This document shows, in pieces, positions 8,236 through 14,189 of a stretch of DNA of 14,189 bases. The position numbers and the translations under genes are program-made. The notes below the pieces were generated by a model that saw nothing but the letters and a program-made list of their open reading frames with translations, was not told the origin of the DNA and searched no databases. Position 1 is the first letter of the stretch. Every line of letters begins with the position of its first letter. This stretch comes from Nitrospirota bacterium. Its GTDB lineage: Bacteria > Nitrospirota > Thermodesulfovibrionia > UBA6902. The DNA lies in contig JAJRVB010000040.1 in the NCBI GenBank assembly GCA_024277515.1, forward strand, positions 1 to 14,189, read 5' to 3'.

Positions 8236-9210
8236 TTACAATCCGAACTTTCCTACGGCAACATTTACACCGTATCTTGTATTCAGAACCTTAAAGCGTG
8301 CCTGCTCCAGGCCATTGGCATCAAATATCTTCACCACAGCCCTGTTCCTTGCCCCTGGCCCGGCACCCACCACTATCTCCGCTACCCCGTCATTATCCAG
8401 GTCACCGCTCCCCACATTCCCTCCATACCGCCTCGTTATGTCCGCCCTGAAACCTGTCATCAGTTCCCCGTTTCTCTCATACACCCTCACCTCATCACGC
8501 GCCCTCGGATGAGGCCCGGCCCCTGTTATTACCTCTTCACTCCCGTCTCCGTCCAGGTCTCCGCTCGCAATACTTACACTGTTGCCATACCGGTAATCCA
8601 CGGTATATTCCCCTGATAATTCAACTCGCCAGTATCCCGCTCCGCCCGATGTGTCAACTTCCCATATCTTTATCACTCCCCTGTTTCCCCCTCCTGCTCC
8701 GGACGCTGTTATCAACTCATCTATCCCGTCTCCATCCAGATCACCTGCCGCTGCCCTGACCCCATACCCGGTCTCATACGCTATCACCTCTATCCCGCTC
8801 TCCACCATCCGCTTCACCCCGGCATCATACACATACACCTTTACCTCCGATGGATTCTCCGGCCCCTCTCCCGCTCCAGCCACAACTTCATACACCCCGT
8901 CTCCATTGAAATCCCCGCTCCCTACATTTACACCGTACATATACGAAAATGCAGTTATCCCCATATTGACATGCTCATTGCCCCCCTTGTCATATACCCT
9001 GATCTCCGCCGGATTGTATGCCCCGGGCCCGGGACCCGTTATGATTTCATCCTCCCCGTCTCCGTCTATGTCCCCTGCCGCCACGTTTACACCATACCCG
9101 TACCCGTGCGCCCTGAACTCATTTCCCGTCTCTGTCCCGTCCGTCCTGAATACCTTCACCACCCCCGCATTCATCTCTCCGGGGCCGGCCCCCACAATAA
9201 TGCTCCCGCT
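8236..9210 (-). repeat. FG-GAP blade repeats (six blades)
   Basis: Residues 602-925 of the propeller protein. The repeat unit is V-x-V-x-x-GD-x-DGDG-x-DE-x-I-x-GAGPG-x-x-x-x-x-x-V-x-V-[FY]. Calcium loops occur at residues 648-656 (DIDGDGEDE), 701-709 (DFNGDGVYE), 758-766 (DLDGDGIDE), 819-827 (DLDGDGSEE) and 871-879 (DLDNDGVAE). The terminal half-repeat lacks the loop. Confidence 0.9.
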
Positions 9211-11013
9211 CTTTCCCGACTGCTCTTGCACCTCACTTGTATATTCTCCATAAAAACTTATCGTCCCGTTTGCCTCTAATGTCAGGACCTGAGATGACGG
9301 CGCCCTGTACCCTTCTACATCTCCATACACAATTGCATATGTCCCCACCGGCACACCAGTCTTTGTCCATCCGCCTCCGCTTCCACTGTACGAGTCCGGT
9401 CCGTTTATCGTAAATACTCCCCCTGCTATGCTCGTCGTTACGTTGATTTGTCCTGTTACTTCCAGTATGTTCAGAGTTACTCCTGTAACTGCAGGGCTCC
9501 CCCCACCCTCTCCTGTTACACTTATAGATCCTGTATACAAACCTTCTGCAAGTGAACCCGTCTCTACTCTCACCACTATCTCTGAAGGCGCCCTCCCGCC
9601 TGCCCTGTCCAGTTCTATCCAGCTGCGGTCCGTGACGGCAGTCCAGTTCAGTTCCCCAGCCCCCGCATTTGTTACTGTTATCTGCTGCCCTGAGGGCACT
9701 GATCCGTTGGTAGATCTGAAACTCAGAGACCCAGGCGCAACCGATAATTCCGGCGCAGGCAATACCTCAAGCGATACATTCACCACCTCTGTTGCCCCTG
9801 ATCCGCTGCTTATCCGTATACTCCCTTTGTATGTTCCGGCTGCAAGCCCGCTCAGATTGATTCCCACCTCTATCTCTGATTCTCCGGCAGGGTGAACAGA
9901 TCCGGCCCTATCAAGCACCGTTATCCAGCCATCCCCCGTTTCTACGCTCCAGTTTAAGGTCCCCTTGCTCCGGTTGCTTGCCGTGATACTCTGCGTTTCC
10001 GGATTACTGCCTCCTGCCTGACCCTGATAGCTTAACTCCTGCGGGGCCACCCCCATCCACTCATATCCATCTATCCCGTACACCTCTACTCTCCCCATGG
10101 ACAGCGAAGCTATATATAAACGATTGCTTGCTCCTATCGTTATCCCTATAGGTGTCCTCATCGGGTTATACACGTCATAGATGTCCCCAAGGTACGTCCC
10201 TGTGCCGTCATATACCAGCACCACATTGTGAAATGAATCCGTTACATACAGCCGCCCCTCCAGGTCTACCGTTACATGCTGGGGCCTGAACATCTCCCCT
10301 ATTCCGTTTCCATAACGGCTGAACCCTCTCTTATACACACCCTCCATGTCAAACACCTGGATCCTCGCGCCCTCTATGTCACTTCCAAACATGTCTTTTG
10401 TCAATTGATGGTCCAGCACTATCAATTCTCCTGCGGCCTCATCTATTGCTATGGATGTAGGATTGTGTAATTCACCTTCCCCGCTCCCGGGACTGCCTAT
10501 AGACGTGCGGTAGCTCCCGTCAGTGTTGTATATCTTCACCTTCCCCGCTCCCTTGTCCACCACATAAATGCTCCCCCCGCTTGTTGCTATGTCATTCGGC
10601 TGTCTGAATTCCCCGTCCCCACTGCCCAGCTTGAATATATACCGATACCCTGAATCATAAACCTCCACATTACCTCTGTCCTTGTTACCGATGTATACAC
10701 GCACACCCTCATCCACAGCCACACTGATCGGCCTCCCCAGTCCCGTGATCGTCGCCCTGTGCTCACCGCTCTGGCTGTATATCAACACACGGTTGTGGAT
10801 CGACTCAGCCACAAATATGCACTCACTATGGTCCAAAGCTACCGCTGTCGGCGCATCCACCTGCTCCTCTAACGCCTCCAACCGCTCATAGACCGGTACT
10901 GTTGCGGCATCGACCGTATTCGGAAACACATTTATAAAAAAAGCCGGGACAACTGAAACAACTATACAAATTAGCAGTAAATGTGCAGCGGATGTTCCAG
11001 AACCATTTGTCAT
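8236..11013 (-). CDS. Secreted NHL/BACON/FG-GAP double β-propeller protein
   Basis: A complete 925-residue protein. The ATG is preceded by AGGAGA with 5 nt spacing, so the start is secure. Residues 11-36 form a signal-peptide-like hydrophobic segment ending VDA. Residues 54-316 contain six NHL repeats (for example QPNDIATSGGSIYVVDKGAGKVKIY), a six-bladed propeller usually used for protein or ligand binding. Residues about 324-419 and 421-518 are two BACON-type domains (LSF, VTNAGAGELNWTA, LAEGLYTGSISV). Residues 521-592 resemble a PEGA domain (INVTTSIAGG, VPVGTYAIVYGDVEGY). Residues 602-925 are six FG-GAP blades with five D-x-[DN]-[GN]-DG-x-x-E calcium loops. The last strand VNVAVGKFGL and the first blade SIIVGAGPG complete one blade between them. 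The giant cytochrome follows after 46 nt, so this is likely the first gene of a two-gene operon, controlled by the σ54-like promoter upstream. A scaffold or partner role for the cytochrome is inferred from context; no catalytic motif is visible. Confidence 0.93.
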   Translation of the reverse strand: MTNGSGTSAAHLLLICIVVSVVPAFFINVFPNTVDAATVPVYERLEALEEQVDAPTAVALDHSECIFVAESIHNRVLIYSQSGEHRATITGLGRPISVAVDEGVRVYIGNKDRGNVEVYDSGYRYIFKLGSGDGEFRQPNDIATSGGSIYVVDKGAGKVKIYNTDGSYRTSIGSPGSGEGELHNPTSIAIDEAAGELIVLDHQLTKDMFGSDIEGARIQVFDMEGVYKRGFSRYGNGIGEMFRPQHVTVDLEGRLYVTDSFHNVVLVYDGTGTYLGDIYDVYNPMRTPIGITIGASNRLYIASLSMGRVEVYGIDGYEWMGVAPQELSYQGQAGGSNPETQSITASNRSKGTLNWSVETGDGWITVLDRAGSVHPAGESEIEVGINLSGLAAGTYKGSIRISSGSGATEVVNVSLEVLPAPELSVAPGSLSFRSTNGSVPSGQQITVTNAGAGELNWTAVTDRSWIELDRAGGRAPSEIVVRVETGSLAEGLYTGSISVTGEGGGSPAVTGVTLNILEVTGQINVTTSIAGGVFTINGPDSYSGSGGGWTKTGVPVGTYAIVYGDVEGYRAPSSQVLTLEANGTISFYGEYTSEVQEQSGKSGSIIVGAGPGEMNAGVVKVFRTDGTETGNEFRAHGYGYGVNVAAGDIDGDGEDEIITGPGPGAYNPAEIRVYDKGGNEHVNMGITAFSYMYGVNVGSGDFNGDGVYEVVAGAGEGPENPSEVKVYVYDAGVKRMVESGIEVIAYETGYGVRAAAGDLDGDGIDELITASGAGGGNRGVIKIWEVDTSGGAGYWRVELSGEYTVDYRYGNSVSIASGDLDGDGSEEVITGAGPHPRARDEVRVYERNGELMTGFRADITRRYGGNVGSGDLDNDGVAEIVVGAGPGARNRAVVKIFDANGLEQARFKVLNTRYGVNVAVGKFGL

Positions 11014-11018
11014 CTTAA

Positions 11019-11024
11019 TCTCCT
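11019..11024 (-). promoter_or_regulatory. Shine-Dalgarno site of the propeller gene
   Basis: AGGAGA on the minus strand, 5 nt before the ATG at 11013. It is the best-placed ribosome binding site of the sizeable genes here and fixes the start. Confidence 0.85.
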
Positions 11025-11092
11025 GACATTATTATTTTTAAATTGCATTGTCTTCATATATCTATTCGAACTATTATGTGTATTTATTAAAA

Positions 11093-11108
11093 AGCAATAA
11101 CCGTACCA
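11093..11108 (-). promoter_or_regulatory. Predicted σ54 (-24/-12) promoter for the propeller-cytochrome operon
   Basis: On the minus strand the site reads TGGTACG-GTTA-TTGCT, compared with the σ54 consensus TGGCACG-N4-TTGCW. There is one mismatch (C to T), and the invariant GG and GC are present at the correct spacing. The predicted start of transcription is near 11082, giving a leader of about 69 nt before the ATG at 11013. σ54 promoters need an activator ATPase bound upstream; a candidate site lies at 11176-11203. Confidence 0.7.
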
Positions 11109-11135
11109 ATTAAAATATAATTAATATACAAGCAC

Positions 11136-11207
11136 TTAAAAGACATTTAATGATCCATACATTGTTAAAATAGCACTCGCAATGTGTGATAACACGCATC
11201 GAGACAT
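11136..11207 (-). CDS. Possible 23-codon ORF, doubtful
   Basis: An ATG at 11207 follows a strong AGAGAGGAG sequence (about 11212-11220) and opens a 23-codon frame that ends in TAA at 11136-11138. The peptide begins MSRCVLSHIA and ends GSLNVF; it is mildly hydrophobic and matches nothing I recognise. It overlaps the inverted repeat and ends 28 bp before the σ54-like promoter. Only the ribosome binding site argues for it; a chance ORF in an AT-rich spacer is at least as likely. Confidence 0.2.
   Translation of the reverse strand: MSRCVLSHIASAILTMYGSLNVF
11176..11203 (-). promoter_or_regulatory. 28-bp inverted repeat, candidate activator (enhancer) site
   Basis: The minus strand reads CTCG-N4-GTGT-TATC-ACAC-N4-CGAG, an interrupted dyad with two matched half-sites. 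It is centred about 107 bp upstream of the predicted transcription start, the usual distance for a σ54 enhancer-binding protein. It overlaps the putative small ORF, so it could alternatively be chance structure in that stretch. The binding protein cannot be named from the sequence. Confidence 0.45.
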
Positions 11208-11335
11208 CTTTCTCCTCTCTTTTATCGGCTTAAAACTGTTTTATAAATATAGGGAATAAACTATTTCTGGATAGGAATATTCGGATAAACGACTAAGGAT
11301 TTGGCTAAACTGACACGGCAAACAGCAAATAGGGT

Positions 11336-11959
11336 CTATTTCAGCCCTATCGCCCTGTCCCTGTTTTCTGCCTCTTCCATATATTTTACATCTACAAGTT
11401 TTGCCCCTGTAAAATCCGCTCCGCTTAGATCAGCTCCTTTAAAATTGGCTCCGCTCAGATCGGCATTCCTGAAGTTAGCGTCCTTGAGCACGGCGTTGTA
11501 GAAGTCGGCCCTGATAAGTGTCGCTCCTTCCAGATTTGCACCGGTAAGGTTCGAAGGACATAAGCAGGCCCTTGTGAGATCTGCTCCCCTGAGGTCTGCC
11601 CCGCTCAGATCAGAGTCATCAAACTCCGTCCTTAAAAGTACGGCGCCCTTTAAATTTGCTCCCCTGAAGCTGCTGTCCCGCACATTGATTCTTGTGAGGT
11701 TTGCACCGCTGAGATCCGCCCGCTCAAAGTTGCTGTTACTCATACGTATTCCTGTCTTAGCAAGATTGATGTTTGAGAGATCCATCCCGCTGAAATCCCT
11801 GTCACCTTTAAGTATCTTTAAAACACTGCTTTTCTTTGACGATTGAGCTTCAGCAGCGGCATAAGATGCCGGGATTAAGCAGACCAGTGATAACAGGGCT
11901 GCTGAAGAAATTGCAGCTTTTAATACAGATGCATATGTACTGACAATTGATCCAATCAT
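11336..11959 (-). CDS. Secreted pentapeptide-repeat protein
   Basis: A complete 207-residue protein. Its ATG lies 11 nt after GGGAGG. Residues 1-34 look like a signal peptide (SSAALLSLVCLIPASYA), so the mature protein is periplasmic or outside the cell. Residues 76-195 are 24 contiguous pentapeptides of the A-[DN]-[LF]-x-x type in perfect register (ADLSG, ANLKG, ADFTG), enough for six turns of the square right-handed β-helix typical of this family. A few looser repeats (MDLSN, INLAK, TGIRM) precede them, with a two-residue slip at 74-75. One repeat is ACLCP, a Cys-x-Cys pair facing one side. The C-terminal tail after 195 is charged. Most known pentapeptide proteins are cytoplasmic or thylakoid-lumenal, so secretion next to cytochrome genes is notable. 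No enzymatic motif is seen and the role is unknown; a structural partner of the cytochromes is a guess from context. Confidence 0.92.
   Translation of the reverse strand: MIGSIVSTYASVLKAAISSAALLSLVCLIPASYAAAEAQSSKKSSVLKILKGDRDFSGMDLSNINLAKTGIRMSNSNFERADLSGANLTRINVRDSSFRGANLKGAVLLRTEFDDSDLSGADLRGADLTRACLCPSNLTGANLEGATLIRADFYNAVLKDANFRNADLSGANFKGADLSGADFTGAKLVDVKYMEEAENRDRAIGLK
11375..11734 (-). repeat. 24 in-register pentapeptide repeats
   Basis: Residues 76-195 run from SNFER to VKYME without insertion or deletion, 24 units of 15 bp. At the DNA level the plus strand shows recurrent ccgctcagatc-like motifs that encode the ADLSG units. Confidence 0.9.
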
Positions 11960-11970
11960 ATGATTTTTTA

Positions 11971-11976
11971 CCTCCC
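11971..11976 (-). promoter_or_regulatory. Shine-Dalgarno site of the pentapeptide gene
   Basis: GGGAGG on the minus strand, 11 nt before the ATG at 11959. It directly abuts the short hairpin at 11977-11996. Confidence 0.7.
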
Positions 11977-11996
11977 AATCCGGCCAGGCCGCGATT
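11977..11996 (-). other. Short hairpin between the cytochrome and pentapeptide genes
   Basis: On the minus strand AATC-(G)-CGGCC-T-GGCCG-GATT can fold into a GC-rich stem with one bulged G. No U-tract follows, so it is not a standard terminator. It ends exactly at the Shine-Dalgarno sequence of the pentapeptide gene and might act in mRNA processing, stability or translation. Confidence 0.4.
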
Positions 11997-12008
11997 CAAG
12001 ATTTAAAA

Positions 12009-12020
12009 TTGAATATTCAA
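12009..12020. repeat. Perfect 12-bp palindrome
   Basis: TTGAATATTCAA reads the same on both strands. It sits in the AT-rich 85-bp spacer between the cytochrome stop and the pentapeptide gene. It could be an operator, but AT-rich palindromes of this size also arise by chance. Confidence 0.3.
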
Positions 12021-12044
12021 AATCAATATCACATATAGCTTATA

Positions 12045-14189
12045 TCAGTCGTGTATACCTTTGTTACATGTACTCCACCCGGGGTTGTCTCCCTGATTCG
12101 TGGCATAACAGCTGCCGCTGTTGTCAGGGGCCTGTGTCCACGAGTTTCCATTCATAAAGCCGGTGCCTGCCGTAGTCCATGCAGAAGAACCCTGTGCCGG
12201 CTGATATGCAGAGCTATGGGCCCCGTAGTTTCTTGATGCCCCGGCATGACACTGGGTGCATCCAATATTCTGTGTTGTACCGGTCTGAACTTTGTTCCGC
12301 ACAGTTACGCCGTCGATACTGCCGCATCTGTCTGATCTGAATACATTCCCTGAGTAGTGCTGTATCGGGCTCAGGCTGTTTCTGCTCGGCACAGGATGAT
12401 CTCCGCCGCTCGTAACCGGTCCGCCAAGTCCGTAAACGCTCGCGTCATGACAGTTGATACAGAAGTTCTCCACCAGCCACCACTGGGTTGTAATGTCGCT
12501 GTTCGTCGGGGTGCCGCCGGATACAACGCCCGTATCAGCACCCTTGAGTATGAACCTATATGATGAACCATGCGGTCCTTTCGGCCCTCCGCTGTTCATG
12601 CCGTGACAGTCACTGCAGGAAGTCGTACTGCTCACTGTCCAGCCGTCTACAAGATGGTTATTCGATATATTTGATGACTTCGGCGTTACAGGTCCGTCTA
12701 TCGGGTGTTTGCCGCCGGTACCGGATAACTGGACGGTCATGTCAACGGTTGCACCGCCGCCTGATCCGTGACAGCTTCCGGTTACGCATGTGTTATAGGA
12801 TATTGCCCGGTCAGTAGCTCCCATACCCTGGAGATACAGGGCATTGTCACCGCCGTGGCCATTAATATAGGGGGAGGCCGTGCCTCCGTCGCCGCCCGAA
12901 TCACCGTGGCAATCCACACACTCTGCATAGGCGCTGTGGTTATATGCCGCTGTCCATGCTGTTTCAATATCAAGATTGCCTGTATTCATATTAGTGTTGT
13001 CGCCTGAATCCGTGAAAGGCGTTTCATTATCACCGTCATGGCAGTTCAGACAGAAATTTGTAAGTTCAGCGGCATTACCTGAATACGTAATTGCCGCTCC
13101 TCCGTCCATGTCGTTGAGCAGGACTCCCGGATCAGCATTGCTCTTGTGACTTGCCTGGTCGTGGCATACCTGACAGGTCGCCGTATCGAGTGTTGAATAC
13201 GAGACATGATGAAATGTCTTTCCGCTGTCTATATCACCGCCGCTCCCTGCAACCTGCCGTCTGTAACCACCGGAGCCCTGTGCTGTGCTGTGACAGCTTA
13301 TACAGTCACCGGAGCCTGTAAAACCGCTTTTGTGCGTATGGCAGTCAGTACAATCTACCTGTCCGTTATGGGTTGCCGGCTGATTATATTTATGATATGA
13401 GGTGATGCTGTGGCAGTATTCGCAAATGTCCCAGGAATTGCCTGCTGGGTCTCCGAAATCCGTTGACGGGTTTAGAAAACTGATTGTCCTGCCGGCTGTC
13501 TGTCCGGGGAATGAATCTCCCGTATCCGGGGCTGTAATAGATGTTTTGATTTTCTTTATATTCGTTGTGGTGTCTGCATGGCATGTCCCGCATGTTATGA
13601 CTCCATACTTTCCACTTCCAAGTCCCCAGTTGCCGCTCCACTTTGTAGTCGCTGTCCATGTACCGCCCGCCCCTTCGCAGTCTGTCTGCGAGGTCCCGTC
13701 ATACGTGTCATCGGTACAGTCACCGAACCTGTTGGCATTGTGCAGAAGCATGCTGTTGTCAGACAAAAGCAGAGGAGTGATATTCGTCAACACTTCAGGG
13801 TCCAGGCCTCCATTTGTAAATCCGTCAGCATCATTCCAGTCTATCTGAATATCATACGCCTGTCCATTTGTCAGGCCTGTTATATTGCAGGTATACGGGC
13901 TTGCCCGGTGGTTTGACGACAAGTTACAGAAAGCGGTGAATGTGACACTGCCTGAAGTCCGGTAGCCGATCGTTACACCATTGTCTGCATTATCATCATT
14001 TGTATATGGTGCTGAAACGGAAATTGTCTGATTGCCCGGCAGTGCATTCGATCCGTTTATGGTTGTCCTGTTCTCAGGTCCTGGAGTCGGTGCTGTAATA
14101 TCCGAGGGGCCCGCACATTCTGAACATCCAGGGTTTGAAGGAGGGGTTCCTGCCGGTCCCTCAGGCGCCTCAGTGTCGTTCACTTCAAA
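12045..14189 (-). CDS. 11-heme cytochrome c with fibronectin-III-like domain (5' end beyond window)
   Basis: The frame is open to the right edge (TTT GAA GTG ...) and ends with TGA at 12045-12047, giving 714 visible residues; the true start is outside. Counting from the edge, residues about 46-138 look like a fibronectin-III domain (GSVTFTAFC, ITGLTNGQAYDIQIDWNDADG). Residues 200-648 contain ten CXXCH motifs and one CX4CH. On the plus strand they are at 13578-13592 CGTCH, 13410-13424 CEYCH, 13338-13352 CTDCH, 13290-13304 CISCH, 13161-13175 CQVCH, 13038-13052 CLNCH, 12906-12920 CVDCH, 12768-12788 CVTGSCH, 12603-12617 CSDCH, 12447-12461 CINCH and 12246-12260 CTQCH. The CX4CH/CX2CH mixture resembles the CxxxxCH/CxxCH family described first from Geobacter. 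The heme-free tail has two Cys (SCYATNQ, STCNKGIHD). An outer-surface or periplasmic electron carrier is inferred. It differs from the giant gene in lacking the Ig and β-helix stalk within the visible part. The pentapeptide gene follows after 85 nt. Confidence 0.93.
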   Translation of the reverse strand, partial: FEVNDTEAPEGPAGTPPSNPGCSECAGPSDITAPTPGPENRTTINGSNALPGNQTISVSAPYTNDDNADNGVTIGYRTSGSVTFTAFCNLSSNHRASPYTCNITGLTNGQAYDIQIDWNDADGFTNGGLDPEVLTNITPLLLSDNSMLLHNANRFGDCTDDTYDGTSQTDCEGAGGTWTATTKWSGNWGLGSGKYGVITCGTCHADTTTNIKKIKTSITAPDTGDSFPGQTAGRTISFLNPSTDFGDPAGNSWDICEYCHSITSYHKYNQPATHNGQVDCTDCHTHKSGFTGSGDCISCHSTAQGSGGYRRQVAGSGGDIDSGKTFHHVSYSTLDTATCQVCHDQASHKSNADPGVLLNDMDGGAAITYSGNAAELTNFCLNCHDGDNETPFTDSGDNTNMNTGNLDIETAWTAAYNHSAYAECVDCHGDSGGDGGTASPYINGHGGDNALYLQGMGATDRAISYNTCVTGSCHGSGGGATVDMTVQLSGTGGKHPIDGPVTPKSSNISNNHLVDGWTVSSTTSCSDCHGMNSGGPKGPHGSSYRFILKGADTGVVSGGTPTNSDITTQWWLVENFCINCHDASVYGLGGPVTSGGDHPVPSRNSLSPIQHYSGNVFRSDRCGSIDGVTVRNKVQTGTTQNIGCTQCHAGASRNYGAHSSAYQPAQGSSAWTTAGTGFMNGNSWTQAPDNSGSCYATNQGDNPGWSTCNKGIHD

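Larger units (their letters stand above)
11014..11335 (-). other. AT-rich intergenic control region
   Basis: These 322 bp lie between the pentapeptide gene and the propeller gene and are visibly richer in A+T than the flanking genes. From upstream to downstream on the minus strand the region holds a low-confidence 23-codon ORF (11207-11136), a 28-bp inverted repeat (11176-11203), a σ54-like promoter (11093-11108) and the Shine-Dalgarno site. No convincing terminator hairpin with a U-tract was found behind the pentapeptide gene, so readthrough into the propeller operon is possible. Confidence 0.75.

Noticed and set aside
8651..9253. 200-codon plus-strand ORF opposite the FG-GAP region
   Set aside because: Its Pro/Ser-rich sequence is the antisense shadow of repeated Gly-Asp FG-GAP codons. 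The minus frame has a Shine-Dalgarno site, a signal peptide and clear domains.
11208..11335. Rho-independent terminator after the pentapeptide gene
   Set aside because: Only weak AT hairpins such as AAAACAGTTTT are present, with no GC stem and U-tract.
13402..13916. 148- and 112-codon plus-strand ORFs
   Set aside because: They lie opposite the 11-heme cytochrome, whose regularly spaced CXXCH motifs prove the minus frame.
14112..14126. CSECA near the right edge as a heme site
   Set aside because: The Cys pair is followed by Ala, not His, so it is not a heme-attachment motif.
14181..14183. GTG at 14183 as the start of the 11-heme cytochrome
   Set aside because: The frame continues upstream to the window edge (F-E-V-N-D), no signal peptide follows the GTG, and a secreted cytochrome needs one. 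The gene is better treated as 5'-incomplete.

Overview
The window holds four sizeable genes, all on the minus strand, so transcription runs from the right edge to the left. All four products look exported. They are two multiheme c-type cytochromes (24 heme motifs visible in total), a secreted double β-propeller protein and a secreted pentapeptide-repeat protein. This points to a Gram-negative, anaerobic, metal- or mineral-respiring type of bacterium of the Nitrospirota or Desulfobacterota kind. The frequent ATA and AGG codons, the CX4CH plus CX2CH heme mixture and a σ54-type promoter fit that, but the taxonomic guess is inference only.

Layout from right to left. 14189-12045: the C-terminal 714 residues of an 11-heme cytochrome with a fibronectin-III-like domain; its start lies off the right edge. 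11959-11336: a 207-residue secreted pentapeptide-repeat β-helix protein, 85 nt downstream and probably on the same transcript. 11335-11014: an AT-rich control region of 322 bp with a good -24/-12 (σ54) promoter, a 28-bp inverted repeat about 107 bp upstream of the predicted transcription start, and a doubtful 23-codon ORF. 11013-8236: a 925-residue secreted protein made of a six-bladed NHL propeller, two BACON domains, a PEGA-like domain and a six-bladed FG-GAP propeller. 8189-1: a giant gene starting 46 nt further on. It is open for 2,729 codons and runs off the left edge without a stop.

The giant protein is the most striking object. It has a signal peptide, then a 13-heme domain (residues 39-679), then ten Ig-like repeats of about 122 residues, each with a 12-residue EF-hand-like acidic loop. 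Two right-handed β-helix domains, each ending in a choice-of-anchor-Q-type motif, are interspersed. The Ig plus β-helix module is present twice, with one stretch of 58/60 identical bases, so it arose or was homogenised recently. It reads as an electron-carrying head fused to a long, probably calcium-stiffened stalk outside the cell.

Working model (inference): the β-propeller protein and the giant cytochrome form one σ54-controlled operon for an extracellular electron-transfer or surface-attachment structure. The upstream cytochrome and pentapeptide protein form a neighbouring transcript of the same surface system. No RNA genes, CRISPR arrays, insertion sequences or convincing rho-independent terminators were seen.
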